DNA of 7,401 bases from Deltaproteobacteria bacterium (GCA_019308705.1 JAFDHW010000111.1:1-7401), one strand, 5' to 3'. Counted from the first letter of the stretch, positions 1 to 7,401 are shown. Numbers and translations are program-made. Notes: a model not told the origin generated them from the sequence alone.

Positions 1-756
1 CCGGACGAGCCGTCCGTTTTCATAGAACCGGATGGTTTGGGGGAACATGACGGGCCGGCGTGGGGTGCGGAGGTTGACCCAATCCCGGTACCGGACCTCC
101 AGGCCGCGGCGGCCCCGGGCCGCGGCCCGGGTTATGATGTAGCGCACGGGCAGGCGGGATTTCCGCTCCACCCACACCTGGGGCACGGACTCGTCCGGAT
201 ACTGCGCGCCGACGACCCACACCACGACGCCCTCCCACATGCCCAGGGAGGTGACGGAAAGATCCACGCCGGAGAAATACAGCTTGTCGGCCAGAAGCTC
301 GGCGTCGCGGACGAGGAGGAGGTCCTTGAAGGCGTCCAGGGGGCCCTCGGTGGTGTCCATGAGGCGCCCCTCGGAAAACCATGCCGCCTCCCCGCCGGAA
401 ACCACGAAGAGCCGGTCCGTTTCCGGGCAGTCCACCTGTTCGCGGAAGGAATCCGGCGGGCGCCAGGACGCGTGCACCGTGCAGGTGCAGGCTTCGGGCT
501 CCCCGGCCTTGTAGGCGCTGGAATAAGGTCCCACCACCTCGGGAAAGGTTTCGAGCAGGATGGCTTCCGGCCTGCGGGCCGCGGGTTTTTCCGGGTACAG
601 GACCAGCGCCTCGGTGGTGGAAAGCCTGCCCGGGTCGCCCATGGCGGTCACGGAGAACCCCAGGATCTGCTCGGCGGGCAGCACGTAGGCCTGGGCCGGA
701 CCGCACAGGACGGCCGCGAGCGCGAACCCCAGGCAAATGGGCAGGATTCTTGGCAT
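1..756 (-). CDS. Exported protein of unknown function, possibly LolA-like (3' end missing)
   Basis: The frame reads open for 252 codons from the ATG at 756 to the left edge, so the C-terminus is outside the window. Residues 1-23 form a typical Sec signal peptide: a basic start (MPR), a hydrophobic core (ILPICLGFALAAVLC) and an AQA cleavage site before Tyr24. The Cys at 18 does not fit a lipobox. The mature part looks beta-rich with few charged helices. Residues 182-250 (GAQYPDES, QVWVERKSRLPVRYI, LEVRYRDWVNL, FPQTIRFYENGRLV) resemble the strand pattern of LolA/LolB-type periplasmic lipid-binding proteins; this is a fold-level impression, not a recognised family match. Cysteines at 90, 92 and 109 could form a disulfide after export. 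The gene lies 40 bases downstream of enolase on the same strand and may be read through from it. No good Shine-Dalgarno precedes the start. Coding and secretion are well supported; function is not. Confidence 0.8.
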   Translation of the reverse strand, partial: MPRILPICLGFALAAVLCGPAQAYVLPAEQILGFSVTAMGDPGRLSTTEALVLYPEKPAARRPEAILLETFPEVVGPYSSAYKAGEPEACTCTVHASWRPPDSFREQVDCPETDRLFVVSGGEAAWFSEGRLMDTTEGPLDAFKDLLLVRDAELLADKLYFSGVDLSVTSLGMWEGVVVWVVGAQYPDESVPQVWVERKSRLPVRYIITRAAARGRRGLEVRYRDWVNLRTPRRPVMFPQTIRFYENGRLVR

Positions 757-768
757 GGACTGGTTTGT

Positions 769-786
769 GGGGGCATAAACGCCCCC
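769..786 (-). terminator. Short GC hairpin between eno and the exported-protein gene
   Basis: GGGGGC and GCCCCC form a perfect 6-bp inverted repeat around a 6-base loop, 10 bases past the enolase stop codon and 12 bases before the next start. On the transcribed strand it is not followed by a U-run, so it is not a classical intrinsic terminator. It could be a weak terminator, a 3'-end stabiliser that lets the abundant enolase message be made separately, or chance in GC-rich DNA. Confidence 0.3.
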
Positions 787-796
787 GGCTGATGGG

Positions 797-2191
<1,395 letters not shown>

Positions 2192-2206
2192 TCAAAACGC
2201 CCAAAA

Positions 2207-2235
2207 ATGCTACCCCTGGGGGTGCAACGTGTCAA
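2207..2235 (-). promoter_or_regulatory. Sigma-70-type promoter for eno, with a dyad in the spacer
   Basis: Read on the minus strand, a perfect TTGACA (2230-2235) is followed by a 17-base spacer and TAGCAT (2207-2212, four of six consensus bases). Transcription would begin near 2200, giving a leader of about 125 bases before enolase. The spacer holds an inverted repeat ACCCC-CA-GGGGT (2212-2223), within a looser dyad bounded by TGC/GCA at 2208-2226, placed where a repressor or activator could act. The leader contains a run of eight C/G (2140-2147) and two self-complementary GGCGCC copies (2125-2130, 2168-2173) that could pair. On the plus strand, for the divergent gene, only a poor match (TTGTTC at 2188, TACCCC at 2211) is seen. 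Confidence 0.6.
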
Positions 2236-2261
2236 GAACCGCACCGTGAAAGGACCGCGCC

Positions 2262-2669
2262 ATGGCCGAGGAAACCCGTTCCCCCTATACCCGGTCCCAC
2301 CTGGTGATGGCCGCCATCCGCATCCTGGAACACCAGACCGGCGCGCCCCCCAAGGTGGAGGACATGGCCTCCATGCTCTCCTTTTCCCTGGAGGAGGTCC
2401 ACTCCCTGCTGCATCTGCTGGAGAAGATCAACGCGGTGAAGCTGGTGGAGTCCCCGGCCGGACCCAGGCCGCAGATCCTGGACCCCGCGCCGGTGGAGGA
2501 TTTGCCCAGGGAAAGCCAAAAGAGCATGGAAAAGGACCTGGCCGCGTTCGCCGCCAGGCAGAAGGAGCGCATGGACTCCCTGGCCAAGGCCGCCTCGAGC
2601 GAGGCGGACCGCAAAAAGGCGCTTTTCGCGGAACTGGAAAAACAGCTCAAGGGCGGGGGGAAGGACTGA
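2262..2669 (+). CDS. Small winged-helix-like protein with coiled-coil tail, function unknown
   Basis: A complete 135-residue soluble protein with no signal peptide or membrane segment. Residues about 10-72 are helical in pattern: HLVMAAIRILEHQTG, then PKVEDMASMLSFS, then LEEVHSLLHLLEKINAVKLVES. This reads as a winged helix-turn-helix layout, in which a helix bearing 'ededM A.ml' is followed by a turn and a recognition-like helix ending in a short strand. Residues 80-130 are highly charged (Lys/Glu/Arg with Ala and Leu) and likely form a single coiled coil, which could mediate oligomerisation. The start at 2262 is backed by AAAGGA at 2249-2254, seven bases upstream. It is divergent from enolase across 187 bases and meets the next gene tail to tail with a 10-base gap. 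A DNA-binding regulator is the most natural reading, but no known family was recognised, and a protein-interaction role is equally possible. Confidence 0.85.
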   Translation: MAEETRSPYTRSHLVMAAIRILEHQTGAPPKVEDMASMLSFSLEEVHSLLHLLEKINAVKLVESPAGPRPQILDPAPVEDLPRESQKSMEKDLAAFAARQKERMDSLAKAASSEADRKKALFAELEKQLKGGGKD

Positions 2670-2679
2670 GGCCGCCGCC

Positions 2680-3993
2680 CTATCTTGCCGGGAGGTAGCC
2701 CGGGTCCTCGGGGTACCGGTAGCACTTTACCGGAAAGGAGCTGATGAGCGAAAGTCCCCTGGCGTAGGACGCAAGGTTCATGGCGTAGGACCGGTAGATC
2801 TTGTACGCGAACCGGAGAAAGATGGCGGAGCTGTTCAGCCGCCGGCAGGCGTGGTCATGGAGTTCTTCCATCTTTTCCGGCGAGATGTGGGGATGGTTCC
2901 ACACCAGGTGCTTGGTGTCGTACTTTTCCCAGTCCGTCTCGAAGATGCCGTATTTTTGTTCCAGCTCGTCCCACAGGGCCGTGCGCGGGTAGGGGGTGGC
3001 GATGGTCACCTGCGTGAAGCCCAGCTTGAGGGCGCGGACCATCTCGATCTCTTCCAGGGTGGAGTCGACATCCGCGTCCTGGTGACCGAGCATGTAATAA
3101 CCCCACATGTAGCGTTTTCTCCGCTCCAGTTCCTCGGCCAGGCGGGCCACCGTCTCGGTGGTCTGTTTCTTCTTCCAGGCGGCCAGGGCCCGGTGGTCCA
3201 TGCTCTCGATGCCCACGCCGATGCCCATGAGGTTGGCGTCCACCCAGTCGTCCAAATACTTGAGCGCGTTTTCCGCGCGGGTCATCAGGCTCCAGTGCAG
3301 GCCGAAGCGCGGGAACATCTCCACGACCTTCTCGGAATGTTCCTTGAACATCCCGAAGTTCTCGTCCATGACGAACACCCAGTCCACGCCGTGGTCCCTG
3401 TAAAACCGCAAGACCTCCTCGATGGACTCGAGGGGCAGGGTTTCTGGCCTGGGGCAGAACACGGGCGTCTGGCAGAACGTGCACTTGTAAGGGCAGCCGC
3501 GGGAGGTGAACAGCGCGGCCACGCGCTGCACCTTGAACGGCAGGGGGGAGATGTTCCACTGGTTCACCAGGGGCGGGTGCCGCACCGGCCCCATGTCCAC
3601 CCCCAGGGCCTCGGCGATCTCGGGCTCGGCGTAGCCGTGGAAGATACGGTCGAACCGGTCCTGGATCCGGGGGTCCAGCACGCCGTAGCCCCCGCCCCAT
3701 ATCTGGGAGACCCCGGCTTGGCGGGCCTTTTCCACCATTTTCAGCGCGCGGCCCGTCCCGTGGGTGAAAAAGGAAAACCCCACCACGTCCCAGCCCTCGG
3801 AAAGCCAGGCGCAATACTCGTCCCAGGTTGGATTTTCCAGGATCTCGATCCGGGGGAAGTTCTGCTTGATGAACCGCAGTCCCGTGGAAATCTTGATGGG
3901 GAACACGATGCGGGCCAACGCCTTGGAGTTCTTCCCGAAATACTCGTAATACCCGTCTTCTCTCCGGCACTCGTTGGTGAACAGGATCTTCAA
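2680..3993 (-). CDS. B12-binding domain radical SAM protein (leftward, TTG start)
   Basis: Cytosolic 437-residue enzyme of the cobalamin-dependent radical SAM class, which cleaves S-adenosylmethionine at a [4Fe-4S] cluster for methyl transfer or radical chemistry. Residues 1-130 look like a Rossmann-type B12-binding domain (WDVVGFSFFTH at 68-78, WGGGYG at 99-104, GYAEPEIAEAL at 120-130), but the cobalamin-ligating DxHxxG is absent, as in many members of the class. The cluster motif is Cys167-x3-Cys171-x2-Cys174, after LFTSRGCP. Typical core segments follow: VMDENFGMF (208-216), GIGVGIES (257-264), YYMLGHQDAD (299-308) and TPYPRTALWDELE (333-345). The tail (390-420) is aromatic and basic. The start is TTG at 3993, with AAAAGG at 4003-4008 and a promoter about 30 bases upstream; the N-terminus MKILFTN is typical of the family. 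The substrate is unknown. It is divergent from two related genes. Confidence 0.9.
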   Translation of the reverse strand: MKILFTNECRREDGYYEYFGKNSKALARIVFPIKISTGLRFIKQNFPRIEILENPTWDEYCAWLSEGWDVVGFSFFTHGTGRALKMVEKARQAGVSQIWGGGYGVLDPRIQDRFDRIFHGYAEPEIAEALGVDMGPVRHPPLVNQWNISPLPFKVQRVAALFTSRGCPYKCTFCQTPVFCPRPETLPLESIEEVLRFYRDHGVDWVFVMDENFGMFKEHSEKVVEMFPRFGLHWSLMTRAENALKYLDDWVDANLMGIGVGIESMDHRALAAWKKKQTTETVARLAEELERRKRYMWGYYMLGHQDADVDSTLEEIEMVRALKLGFTQVTIATPYPRTALWDELEQKYGIFETDWEKYDTKHLVWNHPHISPEKMEELHDHACRRLNSSAIFLRFAYKIYRSYAMNLASYARGLSLISSFPVKCYRYPEDPGYLPAR

Positions 3994-4002
3994 TGCAACA
4001 CG

Positions 4003-4008
4003 CCTTTT
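4003..4008 (-). promoter_or_regulatory. Ribosome binding site supporting the TTG start
   Basis: AAAAGG on the minus strand, 9 bases before the TTG at 3993. An ATG further upstream at 4042 is in another frame and would lie upstream of the likely transcription start, so it is not the start. Confidence 0.5.
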
Positions 4009-4030
4009 CTGGTTTTGACCGAAAAAAATT

Positions 4031-4058
4031 ATTATAGCCCATGGGCCGCGCGGATCAA
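4031..4058 (-). promoter_or_regulatory. Sigma-70-type promoter for the leftward radical SAM gene
   Basis: On the minus strand TTGATC (4053-4058, four of six consensus bases) and a perfect TATAAT (4031-4036) are separated by 16 bases. Transcription would start near 4024, leaving a leader of about 30 bases, which agrees with the TTG start. The spacer is made almost entirely of two abutting palindromes, GCCCATGGGC (4037-4046) and CCGCGCGG (4046-4053), possible operator sequence. Confidence 0.65.
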
Positions 4059-4113
4059 CACCCCCTAACCCGGATTATTCACGAAGCCTGATTTCCGTGC
4101 TGGCCGGTCTTTA

Positions 4114-4142
4114 TTGCGCGGGCCAATTGCTTATGATATTTT
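4114..4142 (+). promoter_or_regulatory. Probable promoter for the rightward radical SAM pair
   Basis: TTGCGC (4114-4119), a 17-base spacer, then TATTTT (4137-4142). The -10 match is modest (TATTTT against TATAAT) but lies in a conspicuously AT-rich stretch (4123-4150) within GC-rich DNA. TATGAT at 4132-4137 is an alternative -10 without a good -35. The predicted leader is about 55 bases and holds a small hairpin (4174-4187, CCGGG-TTTT-CCCGG) 18 bases before the start codon. Confidence 0.45.
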
Positions 4143-4205
4143 ATTTTTTTACGGCACAGGTTCCCGCCTTCCCCCGGGTTTTCCCGGCTCCGAAATAGAG
4201 AAAAC

Positions 4206-5699
4206 ATGCGCATCGCCTTTGTGTTCAACCAGTTTTCCTACAAGCTGCACGAGGAAAACCTCCGCGTCGTCCAGCGCTACTTCGGGCTGTTTCCGCCGCT
4301 TTCCATGGCCTGGGTGGCGTCCATCGCCGAACGCGCCGGCCACGAGGTGAAATTCATCGACGCCCGCACCCTGGGCCTTACCGTGGAAGAGACCATCCGC
4401 TGCTTAAAGGCGTTCTCGCCGGACGTGGTGGGGTTCATGATGACCACCTACATGTTCCGGGAAACCCTCGGATGGGTGCGGGCCGTGCGCGAGGCCCTGC
4501 CCAGGGCCAGGGTCATCGTGGGCGGATACAACCTGCGCGTGTACCCCGAAGAATCGGTCATGCCGCCGGAGATCGACTTCGGGTGCTTGAACTCCGCCTA
4601 CTACACCGTGCCCGCGCTCCTTGCCGCCCTGGAGGACAACACCTCCCTGGAGGACGTGCCGGGGCTTATCCACAAGAAGAACGGCAAGGTGAAGGTCAAC
4701 GACCCCGGGCCGGAGCCCAGGTTCGACGACTACCCCAACCCCGCCCGGCACCTTTTGCCCAACGAGCTCTACGCCGAGTTTCCCACGGAGCGCAAGAACT
4801 TCACGGTCATGGTCACCTCCAAGGGGTGCCCCATGAACTGCCACTTCTGCGAGGCCCGGCGCACCCCCTACAACCCCCGGTCCGTGCAGACGGTGGTGAA
4901 CGAAATCCAGGAGTGCTACGACGCCTACGGCATCCGTGAGATCGACATCTTCGACTACGAATTTTTGGTGGACAGGAAACGGGCCATGGGCATCTGCGAC
5001 GAAATCGCGGCCCGGGGCCTGGACATCTTGTGGGCCTGCCGGGCGCGTATCGATTCCGTGGACGAGGAGCTTTTGAAAAAGATGGCCGCCGCGGGCTGCG
5101 GCAGGATCTACTTCGGCCTGGAAAGCGGCGTGCAGAGCATGCTGGACGAGGTGAACAAGGGCATCACCACCGAGGGCATCCGCCGGGCCATCGACCTCAC
5201 CCGCGCCCACGGCATCAAGACCCTGGGGTTCTTCATGACCGGCCTTCCCGGCGAGACCCGGGAGACGCTGAACCAGACCCTGAAATTCGCCAAGAGCCTG
5301 AAACTGGATTACGTCCAGTTCTCCAAGACCACGGCCAAGCCGTTGACCGGCCTGTGGCAGGACCTGGTTTGCCGGACCGGCCAGGACTACTGGAAGGAAT
5401 ACATCCTGGGCAACGTGGAAGAGGCCCCCCTGCCCCGGCCCTGGACAGAGCTTACCAACGACGAGATCGACTATTTGACCAAGAAGGCCTACGACAAGTT
5501 CCACACCCGGCCGTTCTTTTTGCTCCGCCACGTGCTGGCGGTGCGGTCCTTTGACGAGTTCAAGCGGAAGTTCTTGGCCTTCATGGAGATGCGGTTCTCC
5601 CAGGAGACCCGCTCCAAAAAGGCCAACCGGTTCATGGAATACGGCGAAAACCCCCGAAAGCGGCAAGAGGCGAAAAAGCGCTTTTTGTCCTCCTGCTGA
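4206..5699 (+). CDS. B12-binding domain radical SAM protein (first of rightward pair)
   Basis: 497-residue cytosolic cobalamin-type radical SAM protein. The N-terminal B12-binding domain (about 1-150) shows FPPLSMAWVASIAERAGHEVKFID (in two parts, 29-52), SPDVVGFMMTTYMF (71-84) and VIVGGYNL (103-110), and lacks DxHxxG. A linker with PGLIHKKNGKVKV and the FDDYPNPARHLLP segment (173-185) leads to the radical SAM core. Its cluster cysteines are Cys208, Cys212 and Cys215 (SKGCPMNCHFC). Core elements are FDYEFLVD (249-256), GRIYFGLESG (299-308) and GFFMTGLPGET (341-351). The C-terminal extension (about 415-497) is helical and basic, with KFHTRPFFLLRHVL resembling the RP-type tail of B12 radical SAM enzymes that act on lipid-like substrates. 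FDYEFLVD has Tyr-Glu where relatives usually read DDxF. The start ATG has only a weak GAG upstream. The next gene begins 8 bases after the stop. Confidence 0.92.
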   Translation: MRIAFVFNQFSYKLHEENLRVVQRYFGLFPPLSMAWVASIAERAGHEVKFIDARTLGLTVEETIRCLKAFSPDVVGFMMTTYMFRETLGWVRAVREALPRARVIVGGYNLRVYPEESVMPPEIDFGCLNSAYYTVPALLAALEDNTSLEDVPGLIHKKNGKVKVNDPGPEPRFDDYPNPARHLLPNELYAEFPTERKNFTVMVTSKGCPMNCHFCEARRTPYNPRSVQTVVNEIQECYDAYGIREIDIFDYEFLVDRKRAMGICDEIAARGLDILWACRARIDSVDEELLKKMAAAGCGRIYFGLESGVQSMLDEVNKGITTEGIRRAIDLTRAHGIKTLGFFMTGLPGETRETLNQTLKFAKSLKLDYVQFSKTTAKPLTGLWQDLVCRTGQDYWKEYILGNVEEAPLPRPWTELTNDEIDYLTKKAYDKFHTRPFFLLRHVLAVRSFDEFKRKFLAFMEMRFSQETRSKKANRFMEYGENPRKRQEAKKRFLSSC

Positions 5700-5707
5700 C
5701 CCCGCCC

Positions 5708-7111
5708 ATGGTCCTGCCGGACACCAAAACCGTGGTGCTGATCAACCCGCCGGCCACTTACGCCGGCGAGATCGCCCAAAAGTGCTACCCCCCGGCCGGG
5801 CTCCTGTACCTGGCCGCGTCGCTCCGCAAGGCCGGGTTTTTCCCCCGCATCCTGGAAACCAACGCCCTGGGGCTTTCCGCCGGGCGGGTGAAAGAAACCC
5901 TCAAGCAAGCCCGGCCCCTGGCCGTGGGCCTGCCCGTGTTCTCCGAGGTGCTTTCCCAGGTCCACGAACTGGCCGCCGCGGCCCGGGCAGCGGTCCCGGA
6001 AACCGCCATCATCCTGGGCGGCCCCCACGCCACGGCCGTGCCCGGCCAGGTGCTGGAACAATTCCCCATGGCGGATTTCCTGCTCACCGGCGAGGCGGAC
6101 CACACCCTGCCCGCGCTGTGCCGGTCCCTGGCCGCCGGGGAACGGCCCGGGGGCGTGCCCGGACTGTGGGCCAAGGGCAAAGGTACAGGCTTGCCCTTTG
6201 AACTCCCCGACACCGGCGCCCTGCCCTGGCCGGCCAAGGACCTGGTGGCCGAGGCCTACCGCAGGAAGCGCTACCACACCCTGCTGGTGGGCAGGAGGCC
6301 CGTGGACACCCTGTTCACCAGCCGGGGATGCCCCCACGCCTGCGGGTTCTGCTACAACTTTCGGAGAAAGTACCGGGCCCGCAAGCCCGAAGACGTGGTG
6401 GCGGAGCTTGCCGGCATCGCCGCGTCCGGCATCCGGGACGTGGAGATCTGCGACGACACCTTCACCGCGGACGAGGGACGGGCCCTTGCCATCTTCGACC
6501 TGATCATCGCGGAGAAGCTGCCCGTGTCCTTCCGCATCAAAAGCCGGGTGGACGCGTTTTCCGAGCGCCTGGCCAAAAAAGCCAGCCAGGCGGGGGTGTA
6601 CCTGGTGTCCTTTGGCGCGGAATCCGCCTCCCAACGCATCCTGGACGCCATGGGAAAGCGCATCACCCCCAAGAAGACCGCCCGGGCCATCGCGCTTGCC
6701 CGCGCCCACGGAATCGCCTCCCACACCTCCTGGATCATCGGCTACCCGGGCGAAACCCCGGACACGGTGGAAGAAACCGTGCGGTTCATCCAGAAAACCC
6801 GCCCCACCACGGCCAACCTGGCGGTGCTTCGGCCCTACCCCGCCACGCCGGTGTACGAGCAGGCCCGGGCCGAAGGGACCCTGATGGGCGGCTGGGCCCC
6901 GGGCGCGCCCATGCCCTGGGTGCGCCTGCCCTGGGTCCGGGACAAGAAAATCCTGGACGATTTGTGCGCCTCCGCGGTCCGGCGCATCTACTTCTCCCCC
7001 CACTACACCGCCGCCTTCGCCCTCATGGCGGCCAGAAGCGCCAACACCACGCTCGTGCGCTACGCCCTCCAGGAAGCCAGGAAAGTCCTGCTGCCGAAAA
7101 AACCGGGTTGA
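5708..7111 (+). CDS. B12-binding domain radical SAM protein (second of rightward pair)
   Basis: 467-residue protein, the most canonical of the three. The B12-binding domain shows LINPP (11-15), YPPAGLLYLAASLRKAG (27-43), IILGGPHATAVP (101-112) and the GEAD segment (128-131). The iron-sulfur ligands are Cys208, Cys212 and Cys215 in TSRGCPHACGFCYN. Next come CDDTFTAD (248-255), SFGAESASQRIL (301-312), WIIGYPGETPDTVEETV (342-358) and PYPATPVYEQA (377-386). The C-terminus (425-462) is helical with FSPHYTAAFALM, again an aromatic/basic tail. The start ATG at 5708 lies 8 bases after the previous stop with no Shine-Dalgarno, so translational coupling to the upstream gene is likely. It converges on the hydrolase gene with a 9-base gap. 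The reaction is probably a SAM-dependent radical step, with cobalamin methylation possible; the substrate is not identifiable. Confidence 0.93.
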   Translation: MVLPDTKTVVLINPPATYAGEIAQKCYPPAGLLYLAASLRKAGFFPRILETNALGLSAGRVKETLKQARPLAVGLPVFSEVLSQVHELAAAARAAVPETAIILGGPHATAVPGQVLEQFPMADFLLTGEADHTLPALCRSLAAGERPGGVPGLWAKGKGTGLPFELPDTGALPWPAKDLVAEAYRRKRYHTLLVGRRPVDTLFTSRGCPHACGFCYNFRRKYRARKPEDVVAELAGIAASGIRDVEICDDTFTADEGRALAIFDLIIAEKLPVSFRIKSRVDAFSERLAKKASQAGVYLVSFGAESASQRILDAMGKRITPKKTARAIALARAHGIASHTSWIIGYPGETPDTVEETVRFIQKTRPTTANLAVLRPYPATPVYEQARAEGTLMGGWAPGAPMPWVRLPWVRDKKILDDLCASAVRRIYFSPHYTAAFALMAARSANTTLVRYALQEARKVLLPKKPG

Positions 7112-7120
7112 AACAACTTT

Positions 7121-7401
7121 TCAGGGAGATTCCGCGGCCCGGCAGGGCCAAAGGTCCGGATGGCTCTCAAGGAAGGAGAACAATTCCTCTGCGGCGATCC
7201 GGTGGCCGATCTCGTTGGGGTGGTGGTCGATGGGGTGGACCCACAGGTCCTCGGCCCGGTACTTCCGATAGGCGGGCAGAAGGTCCAGGAAGGGAATCCC
7301 CTGCTCCCGGCAAAAGGCGCGGATTTTTTCGTGGACCTCGGTGAACGGGTAGTCGCCGAAATCGTAGAGCATGGGAAACAGCATGATCATGAATCCCCGG
7401 C
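7121..7401 (-). CDS. SGNH/GDSL-type hydrolase, C-terminal part only (5' end missing)
   Basis: Ninety-two complete codons are visible, and the frame stays open past the right edge. An ATG at 7390 is in frame but would leave a protein lacking the catalytic Ser block, so the real start is outside. The segment carries the C-terminal half of an SGNH hydrolase. Counted from that ATG: FPMLYDFGDYPF (5-16), a helix with HEKIRAFCREQGIPFLDLLPAYRKY (20-44), then LWVHPIDHHPNEIGHRIAAEEL (49-70). Within this last stretch, Asp55-x-His57 followed by PN and GH fits the block-V catalytic Asp/His pair. The C-terminal helix (EELFSFL) is typical. Enzymes of this family cleave or transfer acyl and other esters. It lies tail to tail with the radical SAM pair, so it has its own transcription. 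Confidence 0.8.
   Translation of the reverse strand, partial: RGFMIMLFPMLYDFGDYPFTEVHEKIRAFCREQGIPFLDLLPAYRKYRAEDLWVHPIDHHPNEIGHRIAAEELFSFLESHPDLWPCRAAESP

Noticed and set aside
20..736. 238-codon open frame on the minus strand at the left edge
   Set aside because: Out of frame with the signal-peptide protein that starts at 756 and reads open to the edge; the alternative product is Arg/Gly/Pro-rich with no domain features.
2670..2679. Bidirectional terminator between the convergent genes
   Set aside because: Only 10 bases separate the stops and no stem with a T-run is present there.
2851..4068. 405-codon open frame on the plus strand opposite the leftward radical SAM gene
   Set aside because: The product is His/Gly/Leu-rich antisense of a gene with clear radical SAM motifs, and it begins without a ribosome site.
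3994..4205. Cobalamin riboswitch upstream of the B12 radical SAM genes
   Set aside because: The whole divergent gap is 212 bases and the predicted leaders are only about 30 and 55 bases, too short for a full cobalamin riboswitch; no B12-box-like sequence was seen.
4404..5666. 420-codon open frame on the minus strand opposite the first rightward radical SAM gene
   Set aside because: Antisense shadow: composition typical of complemented GC-rich codons, no recognisable motifs.
5489..7003. 504-codon open frame on the minus strand opposite the rightward pair
   Set aside because: It spans the junction of two real genes and has Gly/His/Val-rich low-complexity content, as expected from antisense of a GC-rich gene.
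6328..7344. 338-codon open frame on the plus strand overlapping the last radical SAM gene
   Set aside because: It is out of frame with the CxxxCxxC gene, Arg/Pro/Gly-rich, and overlaps the opposite-strand hydrolase.

Overview
This is a GC-rich window, dense in genes, with strong G/C preference at third codon positions. The enolase sequence, the set of cobalamin-binding radical SAM proteins and the heavy AGG/CGG arginine use fit a free-living anaerobic bacterium, most likely Desulfobacterota (the old Deltaproteobacteria). That assignment is inferred from general resemblance. No rRNA, tRNA, CRISPR array, insertion sequence or phage gene was seen, and no stretch over 300 bases lacks a gene.

Left third (1-2669). 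A housekeeping enolase gene (797-2074, minus strand) is followed 40 bases later by a gene for an exported protein with a clear signal peptide, which runs off the left edge. Enolase has a convincing sigma-70-type promoter (2207-2235) in the 187-base gap it shares with a divergent gene. That gene (2262-2669) encodes a 135-residue protein with a predicted winged-helix-like N-terminus and a charged coiled-coil tail.

Right two thirds (2680-7111). Three different radical SAM proteins, each with an N-terminal cobalamin (B12)-binding-type domain and a CxxxCxxC iron-sulfur motif, sit around one 212-base intergenic region. One is transcribed leftward (2680-3993, TTG start) from a promoter with a perfect TATAAT box. 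Two run rightward as a tight pair (4206-5699 and 5708-7111, 8 bases apart). All three have C-terminal aromatic/basic helical tails of the kind seen in lipid- and membrane-associated B12 radical SAM enzymes. They may act on one metabolite or lipid, but the substrate cannot be read from the sequence.

Right edge (7121-7401). The C-terminal part of an SGNH/GDSL-type hydrolase gene points leftward into the end of the radical SAM pair and carries the catalytic Asp-x-His pair. If it belongs with the radical SAM genes, an esterase or deacylase step would be the natural guess, though it is transcribed in the opposite direction.

The most interesting part is the three-gene B12 radical SAM cluster with its divergent control region. 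The enolase/winged-helix divergent pair, with a dyad inside the enolase promoter, comes second. Nothing here is clearly a new defence or mobile system.
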